Assembly: GCA_965659675.1 (NCBI GenBank)
Contig: CBFHWY010000002.1
Location: 1 to 64,000 of the forward strand
Source: CBFHWY01 sp965659675
GTDB lineage: Bacteria; Bacteroidota; Bacteroidia; Flavobacteriales_G; Salibacteraceae
DNA length: 64,000 nt
Reading direction: 5' to 3'
Both the position numbers and the translations under genes were made by a program. This document shows, in pieces, positions 1-8,532 of this stretch. Within the stretch, counting starts at the first letter, position 1. Every line of letters begins with the position of its first letter. Under the pieces are notes generated by a model that saw nothing but the letters and a program-made list of their open reading frames with translations, did no database searches and had not been told where the DNA came from.

Positions 1-1
1 C

Positions 2-943
2 CCGATATTATTACCCAAGCGTCAACGCAGTTTAGGTCCAAGTTTAGATCGTAAAATCATTGGATTATATGGTTTAGGTATGAGTTATAAAGACATCTCT
101 GATCACATTTTGGAGATGTACGGCATGGATCTTAGCAAAGCCCAACTGACTGCTATCACTGATAAGGTGTGGCCAGAGATTGAAGAATGGCGCACACGAC
201 CGTTAGATGAAGTATATCCATTTGTTTGGCTAGATGCGCTTTATTACAAGGTGCGTCAGGATGGTCAGATAAAGTCTATGGCAGCTTACCTGGCTTTAGG
301 CATGAATGTAGAAGGAGAGAAAGATCTGTTGGGGATCTATTTAGCTGAAACTGAAAGTGCCAGTTTTTGGCTACAGGTTCTCTCAGATCTAGAAACACGT
401 GGAGTAAAAGACATCCTCATTGCGAGTATAGATAACTTAAAAGGCTTTAAAGATGCCATCAATACGATCTATCCAAAGACAGATGTTCAGCTCTGTATTG
501 TCCATCAAATAAGGAACTCTATTAAGTATGTGACCTGGAAGGATCAAAAAGAGGTTATTCGTGACATGAAGCTTATTTACAAAGCAAACGACTTAGAATC
601 CGCTGAATATGAGCTAGAGAAGTTTGAAGAGAAATGGACCAGGCGATACCCCGCTATGGTCAAGTCATGGAAGATGAACTGGGAAGGCTTATCTACTTTC
701 TTTGCTTACCACCCAGAGATTAGAAAGATCATGTACACGACTAATTCTATTGAAGGCTTTAACCGAAGAATCAGAAAAGGAACTAAAACTAAAGGAGCGC
801 TGCCCTCTGAAAGAGCTCTTTATAAACTCCTTTATCTTGTTAGTCAACACGCTAACAAACGTTGGAGTAGGCCCCAATCATGGACTAAAGTAATCTCTAT
901 ATTAGCTATGACTCAAGGAAAAAGAATTGGATTAAAAGAATGA
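2..943 (+). CDS. IS256-family (Mutator-type) transposase, 5' end outside window
   Basis: DDE transposase that cuts and pastes its own IS. The frame is open from base 2, giving 313 visible residues of a family that is usually about 400, so the start lies upstream; the ATG at 80 is internal. Counted from that ATG, the acidic triad is visible: D52 in FVWLDALYYKVR, D118 in IASIDNLKGF and E225 in TTNSIEGFNRR. The CIVHQIRNS segment, typical of the family between the second D and the E, is also intact. No frameshift or stop interrupts the visible part, so the enzyme could be active. The stop codon lies in the right terminal repeat. Confidence 0.95.
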   Translation, partial: PILLPKRQRSLGPSLDRKIIGLYGLGMSYKDISDHILEMYGMDLSKAQLTAITDKVWPEIEEWRTRPLDEVYPFVWLDALYYKVRQDGQIKSMAAYLALGMNVEGEKDLLGIYLAETESASFWLQVLSDLETRGVKDILIASIDNLKGFKDAINTIYPKTDVQLCIVHQIRNSIKYVTWKDQKEVIRDMKLIYKANDLESAEYELEKFEEKWTRRYPAMVKSWKMNWEGLSTFFAYHPEIRKIMYTTNSIEGFNRRIRKGTKTKGALPSERALYKLLYLVSQHANKRWSRPQSWTKVISILAMTQGKRIGLKE

Positions 944-964
944 CACACTTAAATGAACACTCCC
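942..964 (-). repeat. Right terminal inverted repeat of the IS256-family element
   Basis: On the minus strand this reads GGGAGTGTTCA followed by TTTAAGTGTGTC, the usual IS256-family terminal pattern (GnGTGTTCA ... GTGTGTC). It begins at the transposase stop codon. The left partner is outside the window, so the match is to the family pattern, not to a seen partner. Confidence 0.7.
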
Positions 965-990
965 TCAGAGGTCAGAGATCGACGCATAGA

Positions 991-1032
991 TCCTAACCCC
1001 CCCGCCCTCCGCCCTCCGACTACTAACTCCCA
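991..1032. repeat. C-rich low-complexity repeat upstream of sulP
   Basis: A strand-biased tract built of CCTAACCCC, two GCCCTCC units and ACTAACTCCC lies between the IS end and sulP. Read on the minus strand it gives GGAGTTAGTAGTCGGAGGG, which resembles GGAGTTAGAGGTCAGGGGT just after sulP. It looks like one copy of a genome-wide intergenic minisatellite family, inverted relative to the downstream copy. No coding role is seen. Confidence 0.5.
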
Positions 1033-1037
1033 AACAC

Positions 1038-1045
1038 TACCTTTG
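1038..1045 (+). promoter_or_regulatory. Candidate -7 box for sulP
   Basis: TACCTTTG fits the Bacteroidota TAnnTTTG -7 box and is followed by GCCGC, the same context as the rlmN box. It lies 30 bp before the chosen sulP ATG at 1076. No convincing -33 TTTG is seen 19-20 bp upstream, where the C-rich repeat sits. Confidence 0.45.
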
Positions 1046-1075
1046 CCGCTATTTTTTAAAAAGAAAAAGCGAAGC

Positions 1076-2605
1076 ATGCGCAAATACCTGAATTTATTTG
1101 ATTTCAAGCAGAAAGTAGACTACAAGATCGAAGTGCTATCGGGTTTAACCGTTGCTATGGCCCTGATCCCTGAGGCGGTGGCCTTTGCCATGATCGCAGG
1201 TTTGTCTCCACTCACTGGACTCTATGCTGCTTTTATGATGGGTCTGATTACCGCTATTTTCGGTGGTCGTCCAGGGATGATATCTGGAGCTACGGGAGCA
1301 GTTGCGGTCGTATTGGTTAGTCTCGCTCAATCACATGGAGTGGAGTACATTTTTGCCACGGTAATTTTGGCTGGAATCATACAGGCAGCGGCTGGCTTCC
1401 TCAAGCTGGGAAAATTCATGAGACTGGTCCCTCATCCAGTGATCTTCGGGTTTGTGAATGGTTTGGCGATCATCATTTTTATGTCTCAACTCGATCAATT
1501 TAAGGACCCGTCAGGAAGCTGGCTCACAGGAACAGCACTCTATATTCTCCTCGGACTGGTGCTGCTGACTATGGTAGTGATCTGGCTGTTGCCGAAGCTC
1601 ACCAAGGCAGTTCCTTCTTCGCTGGTGGCTATACTTCTCGTATTTGGCCTGGTTACCCTATTTGGGATTGATACCAAAACAGTGGGTGATATCGCATCGA
1701 TCAAAGGTGGCTTTCCTCCTTTTCATATACCCATAGTGCCTTTTGAATTAAGTACGCTTCAATTGATCTTTCCCTACGCCCTGATCGTTGCCGGTGTTGG
1801 TCTGATCGAGAGTTTACTGACACTGAACATCGTTGATGAGATCACCGAAACAAGAGGTAGTGGAAACAAAGAAGCAGTCGCTCAGGGGGCCGCTAATATT
1901 CTATCCGGACTTTTTTCTGGAATGGGCGGTTGTGCGATGATTGGGCAGAGTCTGATCAATATCTCCAATGGAGCGCGGGCTCGATTATCAGGTATTGTAG
2001 CCGCTACAGTAATGCTTGGATTTGTAATGTTCGGATCGGAATTGATCGAAAGCGTTCCCATGGCGGCATTAACTGGCTTGATGATCATGGTTTCGATCGG
2101 GACCTTCGAATGGGCCAGTTTAAGAACGGTCAATAAAATGCCAAAATCGGATATTCTTGTGATGGTGATGGTCACCCTGGTAACGGTCTTACTTCATAAC
2201 CTGGCCCTGGCAGTGATCATAGGGGTCATCATCTCAGCTTTGGTTTTTGCCTGGGATAATGCTAAGCGAATCCGGGCGAGAAAGCACATTGATGAGAATG
2301 GAGTGAAGCATTATGAGATCTACGGACCCTTGTTTTTTGGATCGATCACGGTCTTCAACGAAAAATTTGATGTTCAGAATGACCCCGATGAGGTGATTAT
2401 CGACTTTCAGGAAAGTAGAGTGGTTGATATGTCGGCCATCGAAGCCCTGAACAAACTGACTGAGCGTTATCTCAAAAATGGAAAGAAACTCCACCTAAAG
2501 CACCTTAGTCCAGATTGCCAAAAGCTGCTCAAGAACGCAGAGAAGGTAATCGATGTAAACATAATGGAAGATCCAACCTACAAGGTGGTGGTGGATGAGG
2601 TTTAG
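1076..2605 (+). CDS. SulP family inorganic anion transporter with STAS domain
   Basis: Inner-membrane SLC26/SulP transporter, probably for sulfate (some members carry bicarbonate). The 509-aa product begins MRKYLNLFDFKQK. Residues about 20-400 are strongly hydrophobic, with 10-12 likely membrane spans, including the family-like segments EAVAFAMIAGLSPLTGLYAA and MISGATGAVAVVLVSLA. The last 110 residues (from about FGSITVFNEKF, with VIIDFQESRVVDMSAIEAL) form a cytoplasmic STAS domain. The frame stays open back to 953, inside the IS repeat, but that extension is low-complexity (PNPPALRPP) and precedes a promoter-like box, so I reject it. Nearby cysE and cysM make sulfate a plausible substrate; this is inference. 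Confidence 0.9.
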   Translation: MRKYLNLFDFKQKVDYKIEVLSGLTVAMALIPEAVAFAMIAGLSPLTGLYAAFMMGLITAIFGGRPGMISGATGAVAVVLVSLAQSHGVEYIFATVILAGIIQAAAGFLKLGKFMRLVPHPVIFGFVNGLAIIIFMSQLDQFKDPSGSWLTGTALYILLGLVLLTMVVIWLLPKLTKAVPSSLVAILLVFGLVTLFGIDTKTVGDIASIKGGFPPFHIPIVPFELSTLQLIFPYALIVAGVGLIESLLTLNIVDEITETRGSGNKEAVAQGAANILSGLFSGMGGCAMIGQSLINISNGARARLSGIVAATVMLGFVMFGSELIESVPMAALTGLMIMVSIGTFEWASLRTVNKMPKSDILVMVMVTLVTVLLHNLALAVIIGVIISALVFAWDNAKRIRARKHIDENGVKHYEIYGPLFFGSITVFNEKFDVQNDPDEVIIDFQESRVVDMSAIEALNKLTERYLKNGKKLHLKHLSPDCQKLLKNAEKVIDVNIMEDPTYKVVVDEV

Positions 2606-2608
2606 ATG

Positions 2609-2692
2609 CTAGGGGTTGGGGGTCAGGAGTTAGAGGTCAGGGGTCTGGTGCCAGGCTTCAGGTTTCAGGCTTCAGGTTTCAGGCTTCAGGTC
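2609..2692 (+). repeat. Minisatellite-like repeat after sulP
   Basis: The first half is a degenerate GGGGTTGGGGGTCAGGAG / GTTAGAGGTCAGGGGT tract. The second half (2652-2692) holds three head-to-tail copies of CAGGCTTCAGGTTT, the last one truncated. There are no spacers, so this is not CRISPR. It is typical of the short intergenic tandem repeats scattered in Bacteroidota genomes. Confidence 0.75.
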
Positions 2693-2755
2693 ACAAGCTT
2701 TTTGAACTGCAAAATATCAAGTGTAGAATCGGCTTGACGGTAGAAAAGGAGCTGG

Positions 2756-2793
2756 TCTTCGAGTGCCCCGACACTTCGGGGTGTATCGAGAAG
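2756..2793. repeat. Imperfect palindrome with CCCCGA/TCGGGG core
   Basis: CTTCGAGTGCCCCGA is followed after a short CACT loop by TCGGGGTGTATCGAGAAG, an imperfect hairpin with a perfect TGCCCCGA/TCGGGGTG-type core. It has no T-tract on either strand, so it looks more like a REP-type mobile palindrome than an intrinsic terminator. Confidence 0.55.
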
Positions 2794-2833
2794 AGCATTT
2801 CGTTCCAAAACACCTAGCACAAGTACTAAGCTA

Positions 2834-2841
2834 TATCTTCG
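2834..2841 (+). promoter_or_regulatory. Candidate -7 box for the osmC-like gene
   Basis: TATCTTCG, a TAnnTTCG variant also seen before rplM, lies only 4 bp before the ATG at 2846. This spacing would give an almost leaderless transcript. No clear -33 element is seen. Confidence 0.4.
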
Positions 2842-2845
2842 CCCC

Positions 2846-3259
2846 ATGGAAACTAAGATCAATATTCGTCAGCTTGGAAATGACAAGCAATTTCAGGCTG
2901 AGAACGAAAACGGAGTCAGTGTTTTAGTTGATGGAACCGAGGAGAAAAAAGGCATGCGCCCCATGGAGCTTTTGCTGTCAGCACTCGGCTCTTGCTCTGC
3001 TTTTGATGCGGTGGATATTCTTAAGAAACAGCGACAAAAGCTCGAAACCTTTGACCTGAAGATCACCGGCAAAAGACCTGTCGAAGGTTATCCAAAACCA
3101 TATGAGTCAGTGCATTTTGAAGTGAAGATCTCCGGAGAAGTAGAGTTTGAAAAGGCGCACAGGGCACTTGAGTTGTCCATAGAAAAGTACTGTTCAGTGA
3201 AAGAGAGCCTGAATCCGCATATTCCAGTTACTTTTTCATTGGAGATCATTGAACAATAA
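2846..3259 (+). CDS. OsmC/Ohr family protein
   Basis: A 137-aa OsmC-fold protein. Members reduce organic or lipid hydroperoxides with a pair of thiols. The two family cysteines are present: C50 in LGSCSAFD, at the start of the long central helix, and C116 in KYCSVK. The first 35 residues form the N-terminal beta strands; GMRPMELLLSALGSC is the usual helix start. Length matches the YhfA/OsmC-like branch better than classical Ohr, so the exact substrate is uncertain. It sits 23 bp before cysE, in the same direction, and may be co-transcribed with the cysteine genes. Confidence 0.88.
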   Translation: METKINIRQLGNDKQFQAENENGVSVLVDGTEEKKGMRPMELLLSALGSCSAFDAVDILKKQRQKLETFDLKITGKRPVEGYPKPYESVHFEVKISGEVEFEKAHRALELSIEKYCSVKESLNPHIPVTFSLEIIEQ

Positions 3260-3282
3260 CAGCATTATATCCTTTTAACCAC

Positions 3283-4104
3283 ATGAATCAGCATTTTCTA
3301 CAGCAGCTTTACAATGAGAACAGAGACTGCGCAAAGTGTCCTTCACCGCAGCGCATTGAGGACTTCGTTAGGGCTTTGATCTCTTTTTTGTTCCCCGATT
3401 TTGATAAGAAAGATTTTAATTCATTCAGAGAATTTCGGCTATTCGCTGACCAACTCAAAGTGGACCTCGAATTGATCCTGAGTAGGAATCCGGACCTGGT
3501 TGACGAACACACGAATGTGGTTGATGCCTTTTTTGATGCAGTTCCAAACTTGCATGAATTGATCGAAGAGGATGTACAAGCTATGTTGGCTGGAGACCCC
3601 GCTGCCAGAACCCGTGAAGAGGTGATCAAGTCTTACCCAGGATTCTATGCCATTGCTTCCTATCGCATTGCTCATCTTCTTAAGACCCTGGGAGTACAGC
3701 TTATCCCCAGGATCATTACTGAGATCGCTCACAGCAAAGCGGGTATCGACATTCATCCAAGTGCGCAGATCGGAAGGCATTTCTGTATCGATCATGGCAC
3801 AGGGGTGGTGATCGGCGAAACCACGATCATTGGTGATCATGTCAAGATCTACCAGGGGGTGACCCTCGGAGGTTTGAGTGTCGATAAATCACTGGCAGAA
3901 ACAAAAAGACATCCAACAATTGAAGATAATGTGGTGATCTATGCTGGAGCAACCATTCTTGGCGGTGAAACGGTGATCGGGAAGAACTCCGTCATTGGAG
4001 GTAATGTGTGGTTGACCCGTTCGGTGCCCGAGGGAAGCAAGGTTTACTACAAGGTGAATTTAAGCCATGCCAATGGCGACACAGATACCATTGAGATCAA
4101 ATGA
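3283..4104 (+). CDS. cysE: Serine O-acetyltransferase (CysE)
   Basis: Cytoplasmic enzyme that transfers acetyl from acetyl-CoA to L-serine, the first step of cysteine synthesis. The 273-aa chain has an alpha-helical N-terminal domain (1-145) and a left-handed parallel beta-helix of hexapeptide repeats (about 155-255). Catalytic residues are visible as D156 (GIDIHPSAQIG) and the D170-H171 pair (CIDHGTGVVIGET), with the CoA-loop YQGVTLGGLS after them. The long N-terminal domain resembles the EpsC/plant-like branch. Its stop overlaps the cysM start by ATGA, so the two are translationally coupled. Confidence 0.95.
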   Translation: MNQHFLQQLYNENRDCAKCPSPQRIEDFVRALISFLFPDFDKKDFNSFREFRLFADQLKVDLELILSRNPDLVDEHTNVVDAFFDAVPNLHELIEEDVQAMLAGDPAARTREEVIKSYPGFYAIASYRIAHLLKTLGVQLIPRIITEIAHSKAGIDIHPSAQIGRHFCIDHGTGVVIGETTIIGDHVKIYQGVTLGGLSVDKSLAETKRHPTIEDNVVIYAGATILGGETVIGKNSVIGGNVWLTRSVPEGSKVYYKVNLSHANGDTDTIEIK

Positions 4105-4985
4105 GTTTATTGGACGAAATAGGAAATACCCCGCTTATTCAGCTTGAGAGGATATGGACCAACCCAAAGGTGAAGATCTATGCCAAAATGGAAGGTCATA
4201 ATCCTGGTGGGAGTGTAAAAGACCGTGCAGCTTATGGCATGATCAAAGGGGCGCTAGATCGAGGAGATATCAAGCCGGGCGATCGCCTGGTAGAGGCAAC
4301 CAGTGGAAATACAGGAATTGCCATGGCCATGATCGCGAATCTTCTTGGAATAAAGGTGACGCTCATTATGCCTGAGAGCGCTACGGAAGAAAGAAAAAGT
4401 ACCATGCGCGCTTTTGGAGCAGAACTCATCCTGACCCCCTCTGAAAAGACCATTGAGTATTCCAGAACTTTAGCCGAGGAAATGGCCAGTAGCGGTGATT
4501 ATTTTATGCTCAACCAATTTGGTAACGACGATAATTGGAAGATGCATTATCGCACAACTGGTCCTGAGATCTGGAAAGATACTGCACAGGAGGTCACACA
4601 TTTTGTAAGTGCCATGGGCACCACGGGAACCATCATGGGCGTATCTACCTTCTTGAAGGAACAAAATCCGAATATTCAGATCATCGGAACACAACCTACA
4701 GAGGGAAGTAAGATTCCAGGAATCAGACGATGGAGCCCTGAGTTCTTGCCAAAGATATTTGACGCCTCAAAAGTGGATCGGGTGTTGGATGTGAGTCAGG
4801 ATGAAGCAGCAGACATGGCCCGACAACTGGCCTCCAAAGAAGCCATCTTTTCGGGTATGAGCGCAGGAGGTGCCTGCGCAGCAGCACTTGAACTTGCTGA
4901 AGAGCTGGACAAAGGCGTGATCGTATTTATTGCCTGTGATAGGGGAGATCGATATTTGAGTTCAGACCTCTACCGGGATCTTTAG
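4101..4985 (+). CDS. cysM: Cysteine synthase B (O-acetylserine sulfhydrylase, CysM type)
   Basis: PLP enzyme that replaces the acetate of O-acetylserine with sulfide (or thiosulfate) to make cysteine. The 294-aa chain shows the PLP lysine K40 in NPGGSVKDRAA, the substrate loop ATSGNTG (67-73) and the phosphate-binding GTTGTIMG. The ending SSDLYRDL and the short chain favour CysM over CysK. The start overlaps the cysE stop (ATGA), so product and consumer enzymes are made together. Confidence 0.93.
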   Translation: MSLLDEIGNTPLIQLERIWTNPKVKIYAKMEGHNPGGSVKDRAAYGMIKGALDRGDIKPGDRLVEATSGNTGIAMAMIANLLGIKVTLIMPESATEERKSTMRAFGAELILTPSEKTIEYSRTLAEEMASSGDYFMLNQFGNDDNWKMHYRTTGPEIWKDTAQEVTHFVSAMGTTGTIMGVSTFLKEQNPNIQIIGTQPTEGSKIPGIRRWSPEFLPKIFDASKVDRVLDVSQDEAADMARQLASKEAIFSGMSAGGACAAALELAEELDKGVIVFIACDRGDRYLSSDLYRDL

Positions 4986-5006
4986 GCGCAAATCATTTTC
5001 GAGTTC

Positions 5007-6392
5007 TTACTCTGCCTCCGCGAAATACTCGTAGAAATAAGGAATGGTCTCAATACCTTTCAGATAATTGAATACCCCGTAATGTTCATTAGGGGAGTGA
5101 ATGGCATCACTGTCCAGACCAAAACCCATCAAGATCGATTTTGATTTCAGCTCCTGTTCAAATAGAGCAACAATAGGAATACTACCACCTGATCGAACCG
5201 GCACGGGCTTTTTTCCAAATGTTGTTTCAAAGGCTTTACTCGCTGCGCGGTAGGCATGATCACTGGTATGGGTCACATAACCATGTCCCCCGTGAAGCGA
5301 TTTCACTTTCACCTTTACACTTTTTGGAGCGATGGATCTGAAGTGCTTTTCGAACTTTTCAGAGATCTCATCTGGAGTTTGATTTGGGACAAGTCGCATG
5401 GAGATCTTCGCATGGGCTTTTGATGGGATCACTGTCTTGGCTCCCTCTCCAATGTAGCCGCCCCAGATTCCGTTTACGTCGAGGGTCGGACGAATGGAGT
5501 TTCTTTCCATGGTTACATAGCCTTTTTCGCCATGAACATCTTCAATATCGAGTGCCGCTTTATAGTCATCCAAACTAAAGGGTGCTTTGGCCATCTCCGC
5601 GCGTTCTTCGTCACTTAATTCTTCCACATGATCATAGAATCCAGGAATGGTGATGTGATTGTTCTCATCCTGCAGAGAGGCGATCATTTGAGTTAAAATA
5701 TTGATCGGATTGGCCACAGCTCCACCGTATAACCCTGAGTGCAGATCGCGGTTGGGACCAGTCACTTCTACCTCCATATAGGCCAAACCTCTCAAGCCAG
5801 TGGTGATAGAAGGAATGTCGTTGGCTAGCATGCCGGTATCTGAGATCAGAATGACATCGTTTTCTAATTTGTCCTGGTTGCGTTTAACATACCATTCCAG
5901 ATTAGCTGAACCCACTTCTTCCTCGCCTTCGATCATGAATTTCACATTACATGGAAGGGAATTGTTTTGCATCATCAGCTCAAAAGCTTTAACATGCATG
6001 TACATCTGACCTTTGTCATCACAGGCACCACGAGCGAAGATCGCTCCTTCTGGATGAATCTCAGTCTTTTTAATTACTGGCTCAAAAGGACCTGAGTCCC
6101 ACAATTCGAGCGGATCAGCAGGCTGAACATCATAATGGCCATAAACCAAAACGGTTGGTTTTGATGCATCAATGATCTTGTCGGCATATACCACAGGATA
6201 ACCTGGCGTTTCACACACTTCAACATTATCTGCCCCAGCTTCTTTTAGTCGCTTTGCAACTTCATCAGCCGTTTTTAAGACATCATCTTTATAAGCCGGA
6301 TCGGCACTGATGGATGGAATTCGGAGTAGATCAAATAGCTCGTCCAGATAGCGTTGTTTATTCTCTTTAATAACATCAGAATACTTTGACAT
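5007..6392 (-). CDS. M20 family dipeptidase
   Basis: Zinc metallopeptidase of the M20 (carnosinase/PepV-like) family, 461 aa, cytoplasmic. Metal-site motifs are in place: VYGHYDVQPADP (His and general-base Asp), FARGACDDKGQM (bridging Asp), IEGEEEVGS (Glu pair), and IHSPNEHYGVF near the C-terminus (final His). The lid domain lies at about 200-350. It is convergent with cysM, 21 bp away, and divergent from the next gene. Peptide specificity cannot be told from sequence alone. Confidence 0.92.
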   Translation of the reverse strand: MSKYSDVIKENKQRYLDELFDLLRIPSISADPAYKDDVLKTADEVAKRLKEAGADNVEVCETPGYPVVYADKIIDASKPTVLVYGHYDVQPADPLELWDSGPFEPVIKKTEIHPEGAIFARGACDDKGQMYMHVKAFELMMQNNSLPCNVKFMIEGEEEVGSANLEWYVKRNQDKLENDVILISDTGMLANDIPSITTGLRGLAYMEVEVTGPNRDLHSGLYGGAVANPINILTQMIASLQDENNHITIPGFYDHVEELSDEERAEMAKAPFSLDDYKAALDIEDVHGEKGYVTMERNSIRPTLDVNGIWGGYIGEGAKTVIPSKAHAKISMRLVPNQTPDEISEKFEKHFRSIAPKSVKVKVKSLHGGHGYVTHTSDHAYRAASKAFETTFGKKPVPVRSGGSIPIVALFEQELKSKSILMGFGLDSDAIHSPNEHYGVFNYLKGIETIPYFYEYFAEAE

Positions 6393-6503
6393 AGGTCTCG
6401 ATTTTTAGGAGCGATGAATTTAGTAGTTTTAGTGATTGGCTAAAAAGTGTTGTCCTAAACATTGGGGTATCTACAAAGTGCAGAATAGTCGAATAATTAT
6501 AAA

Positions 6504-8015
6504 ATGACGATAGAAAGTTGGAGATTTGTTGGTCTATCACTGCTAGGCATAAGTATTTGTTGTTTCACGATAAAGAATTCGAATGCACAAGAATTTCATG
6601 AGCATTTTACAAGTCCATATTCTGCTGCGGGTTTTAGATCAGGAATATATCATGCCCCTTTTTACTATTTTGTAGGTCAATATGTAGACACCACAAGTCG
6701 CGTTCATACTATAGCCTATAAGGTTCACCCAAATGGTAATAGGATTGATTCATTAGATATCGCATTCCCAAATGCAAACACTTACAATGGATGGTATGGT
6801 TCTTCTTTTTGGTCTATAGCTGAGGACTGTCTAATTATTGTGGGAAGCACATGGGATTCTATTAAGAAAAACACTTTATTAGTAATTAAGGCAGACGAGA
6901 ATTTACAACCGATTGATACATTGGACCTGCTTGGCCTTGATAGATATCAAGCTTTCTTCAAAGGAATAGAAGATACTGATAGTAGTTACCTGTTTATAGG
7001 TCAATCTAAAAAGAGAGATACTGCCTTCAGTGATATGCTTTTCATGCGCCTTTCACATGATGGTACAATACTAACGGAGCAGTATTACAGCAGCCCGAGA
7101 GATGAAGGCGCTTTTGGTGTCGATACTATTCCTGGAGGGGGCATTTATCTTACGGGAATCACTTTTGGAATGGGAAACGGAAATGGACAATATCCCGACA
7201 TAGTGCTTTACAAACTTGACACCTCATATTCTGTGGTTTGGCGAAAAATAATAGGTAACTACTATGCCGATTTTGTATATGACTTAAGCACAACGAAAGA
7301 TTCAGGTGTTGTGATTGGGGGATTGTTAAATACTGAATTTTCAGGTACGTCGAAAGGTCTTCCATACCTAGCAAAGTATTCGTATTCTGGTAACCTAGAA
7401 TGGGATACTTTGATTGAAGGTTCTCCAGCGGACGGAGGTATTCAAGGATTACATGTTTTGGAGTGTGGTGATATATTGGGTTGCGGGTTGCACTATGATC
7501 TTGATGTTTCTATTCAAGGTTTTGGGTACATTTTTAGAGCCGATAGAAATGGAGTTTTCAGGACTCACATTATTGATACAGGAAAGGCATCAGGGGGTTA
7601 CTCATGGAGAGATATACGACCTGCTCCTAATGAAGGAATAGTGCTCGCTGGATTGATGGGGTTAAATTCTGGCCCTAATGCGAACGAGAGTCAATTTTGG
7701 ATAAGGAAAATTGATTCAATAGCCAGCATGAGTCTTTGTGACGATTCTTTGGATGTATCCATATATTCCTCGGACAGACCTTTAAATGAATATCAAATCT
7801 ATCCAAACCCAAACAGTGGTATTTTAAATGTAATTGGAGACTTAGATGCCATTGAAGAAATCACGATCTACAATTCTTTTGGTCAGTTGATTCATGTTAT
7901 TCATGATATTGAACATGGCCGATCAATATCCATTGATCACTTGCCAGCTGGAAACTATTTTATTTCGATTCGAACAGTGAACTCACTTGATTTTAGGAAT
8001 TTAGTTGTGAATTAG
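6504..8015 (+). CDS. Secreted T9SS-sorted protein, function unknown
   Basis: A 503-aa exported protein. The N-terminus has a signal peptide (LLGISICCFTIKNSNAQ, cleavage near residue 29). The body consists of repeated beta-strand units with Gly/Asp-rich turns (SGVVIGGLLN, GILNVIGDL), a propeller-like pattern often annotated as delta-60 repeat. The last 85 residues, from YQIYPNPNSGILNV to GNYFISIRTVNSLDFRNLVV, are a type A T9SS sorting domain, so the protein is sent across the outer membrane and attached to the surface or released. Base composition is clearly more AT-rich than the genes before it, marking the start of the accessory region. Confidence 0.85.
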   Translation: MTIESWRFVGLSLLGISICCFTIKNSNAQEFHEHFTSPYSAAGFRSGIYHAPFYYFVGQYVDTTSRVHTIAYKVHPNGNRIDSLDIAFPNANTYNGWYGSSFWSIAEDCLIIVGSTWDSIKKNTLLVIKADENLQPIDTLDLLGLDRYQAFFKGIEDTDSSYLFIGQSKKRDTAFSDMLFMRLSHDGTILTEQYYSSPRDEGAFGVDTIPGGGIYLTGITFGMGNGNGQYPDIVLYKLDTSYSVVWRKIIGNYYADFVYDLSTTKDSGVVIGGLLNTEFSGTSKGLPYLAKYSYSGNLEWDTLIEGSPADGGIQGLHVLECGDILGCGLHYDLDVSIQGFGYIFRADRNGVFRTHIIDTGKASGGYSWRDIRPAPNEGIVLAGLMGLNSGPNANESQFWIRKIDSIASMSLCDDSLDVSIYSSDRPLNEYQIYPNPNSGILNVIGDLDAIEEITIYNSFGQLIHVIHDIEHGRSISIDHLPAGNYFISIRTVNSLDFRNLVVN

Positions 8016-8081
8016 AAAGCTTCCCCCGCTTCTGCGCCTCACTAAAGCGCGCCTGCCTGCCAGAGCATAGAGAAGGTTAGA

Positions 8082-8111
8082 TTATGCACAGCTATCGCGA
8101 GCTTTGTATAA
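8082..8111. repeat. Hairpin with 12-bp imperfect stem
   Basis: TTATGCACAGCT and AGCTTTGTATAA pair at 10 of 12 positions around the loop ATCGCG. There is no T-tract, so it is not a typical intrinsic terminator for the gene ending at 8015. Confidence 0.5.
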
Positions 8112-8244
8112 CTAGGCAGAATTTGTGAGTGTGAGTTGGAGTGTGAGAGTGGAGGAATCATTCTCTCGCTTCGCTCGAGGATGATAGTAGAGGTCTCCGC
8201 TGTAGCTCATTAACGCTGTCTTGAGAAATGGGTAGAAACAAAAA

Positions 8245-8286
8245 GCTCACCTTCGCTTCCTGAAAAATTCGGAAGCTTCGGTGAGC
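8245..8286. repeat. Long near-perfect hairpin
   Basis: GCTCACC-TTC-GCTTCC, a 10-base loop, then GGAAGC-TTC-GGTGAGC. Outer arms (7 bp) and inner arms (6 bp) pair perfectly, separated by a symmetric TTC/TTC internal loop. The symmetry is typical of a REP- or recombination-type palindrome. Confidence 0.65.
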
Positions 8287-8532
8287 GAAGGTGGAGCCAA
8301 GTGGACAAAAGTCGAACCAGTTTGAGGAGGATTTGGAGTTGATATTGAAAGTTTGGGAAAAATAATAGTTCAACAAATTCTTTCTCTTGTGCCTTTCACT
8401 AATCTGGTATGTGTTCTCCGCAAATTAGGTTGTATTGTATTGAATGAGGTTGGAATCCTGTATAAGTTATTCAATCAAAGTCTAAGCATATTCATGCCCG
8501 CTAAAATCTAATTTGAAGGTTAGCTATAAGTT

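Larger units (their letters stand above)
1..964 (+). mobile_element. Right part of an IS256-family insertion sequence
   Basis: The window opens inside the transposase gene, so the left end and left inverted repeat are outside. The right end is set by a terminal inverted repeat whose inner edge overlaps the transposase stop codon. IS256-family elements (Mutator-type DDE transposases) carry one transposase gene flanked by such repeats and make 8-9 bp target duplications; the duplication cannot be checked here because only one end is visible. Confidence 0.85.
8016..8532. other. Gene-poor spacer rich in palindromes
   Basis: No credible gene is seen in these 517 bases. The spacer holds three hairpins (one weak) and a 12-bp direct repeat (GAGTGTGAGTTG-type units at 8127 and 8139). 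An open frame at 8285-8365 reads AKVEPSGQKSNQFEEDL, then LELILKVWEK and a stop; this looks like the tail of a lost protein, but there is no start and no upstream coding. The mix suggests decayed mobile DNA at or near the left edge of the accessory region. Confidence 0.5.

Noticed and set aside
953..1075. Upstream extension of the sulP frame
   Set aside because: It starts in the IS terminal repeat, is low-complexity (PNPPALRPP) and precedes a promoter-like box; the family N-terminus begins at the ATG 1076.
2652..2692. Three tandem 14-bp units that could suggest a CRISPR array
   Set aside because: The units are head-to-tail with no spacers and no cas genes nearby; this is a minisatellite.
8291..8330. 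GTGGAGCCAAG...GTCGAACC resembling a tRNA 3' end
   Set aside because: No acceptor, D or anticodon stems can be formed; the frame reads as a protein tail instead. It is also not a clean copy of the tRNA-Ala 3' end, so I do not call it attL.
8158..8376. 72-codon minus-strand frame
   Set aside because: It runs through the hairpins and has unnatural composition (runs of Ser); opposite the orphan tail. Treated as noise.
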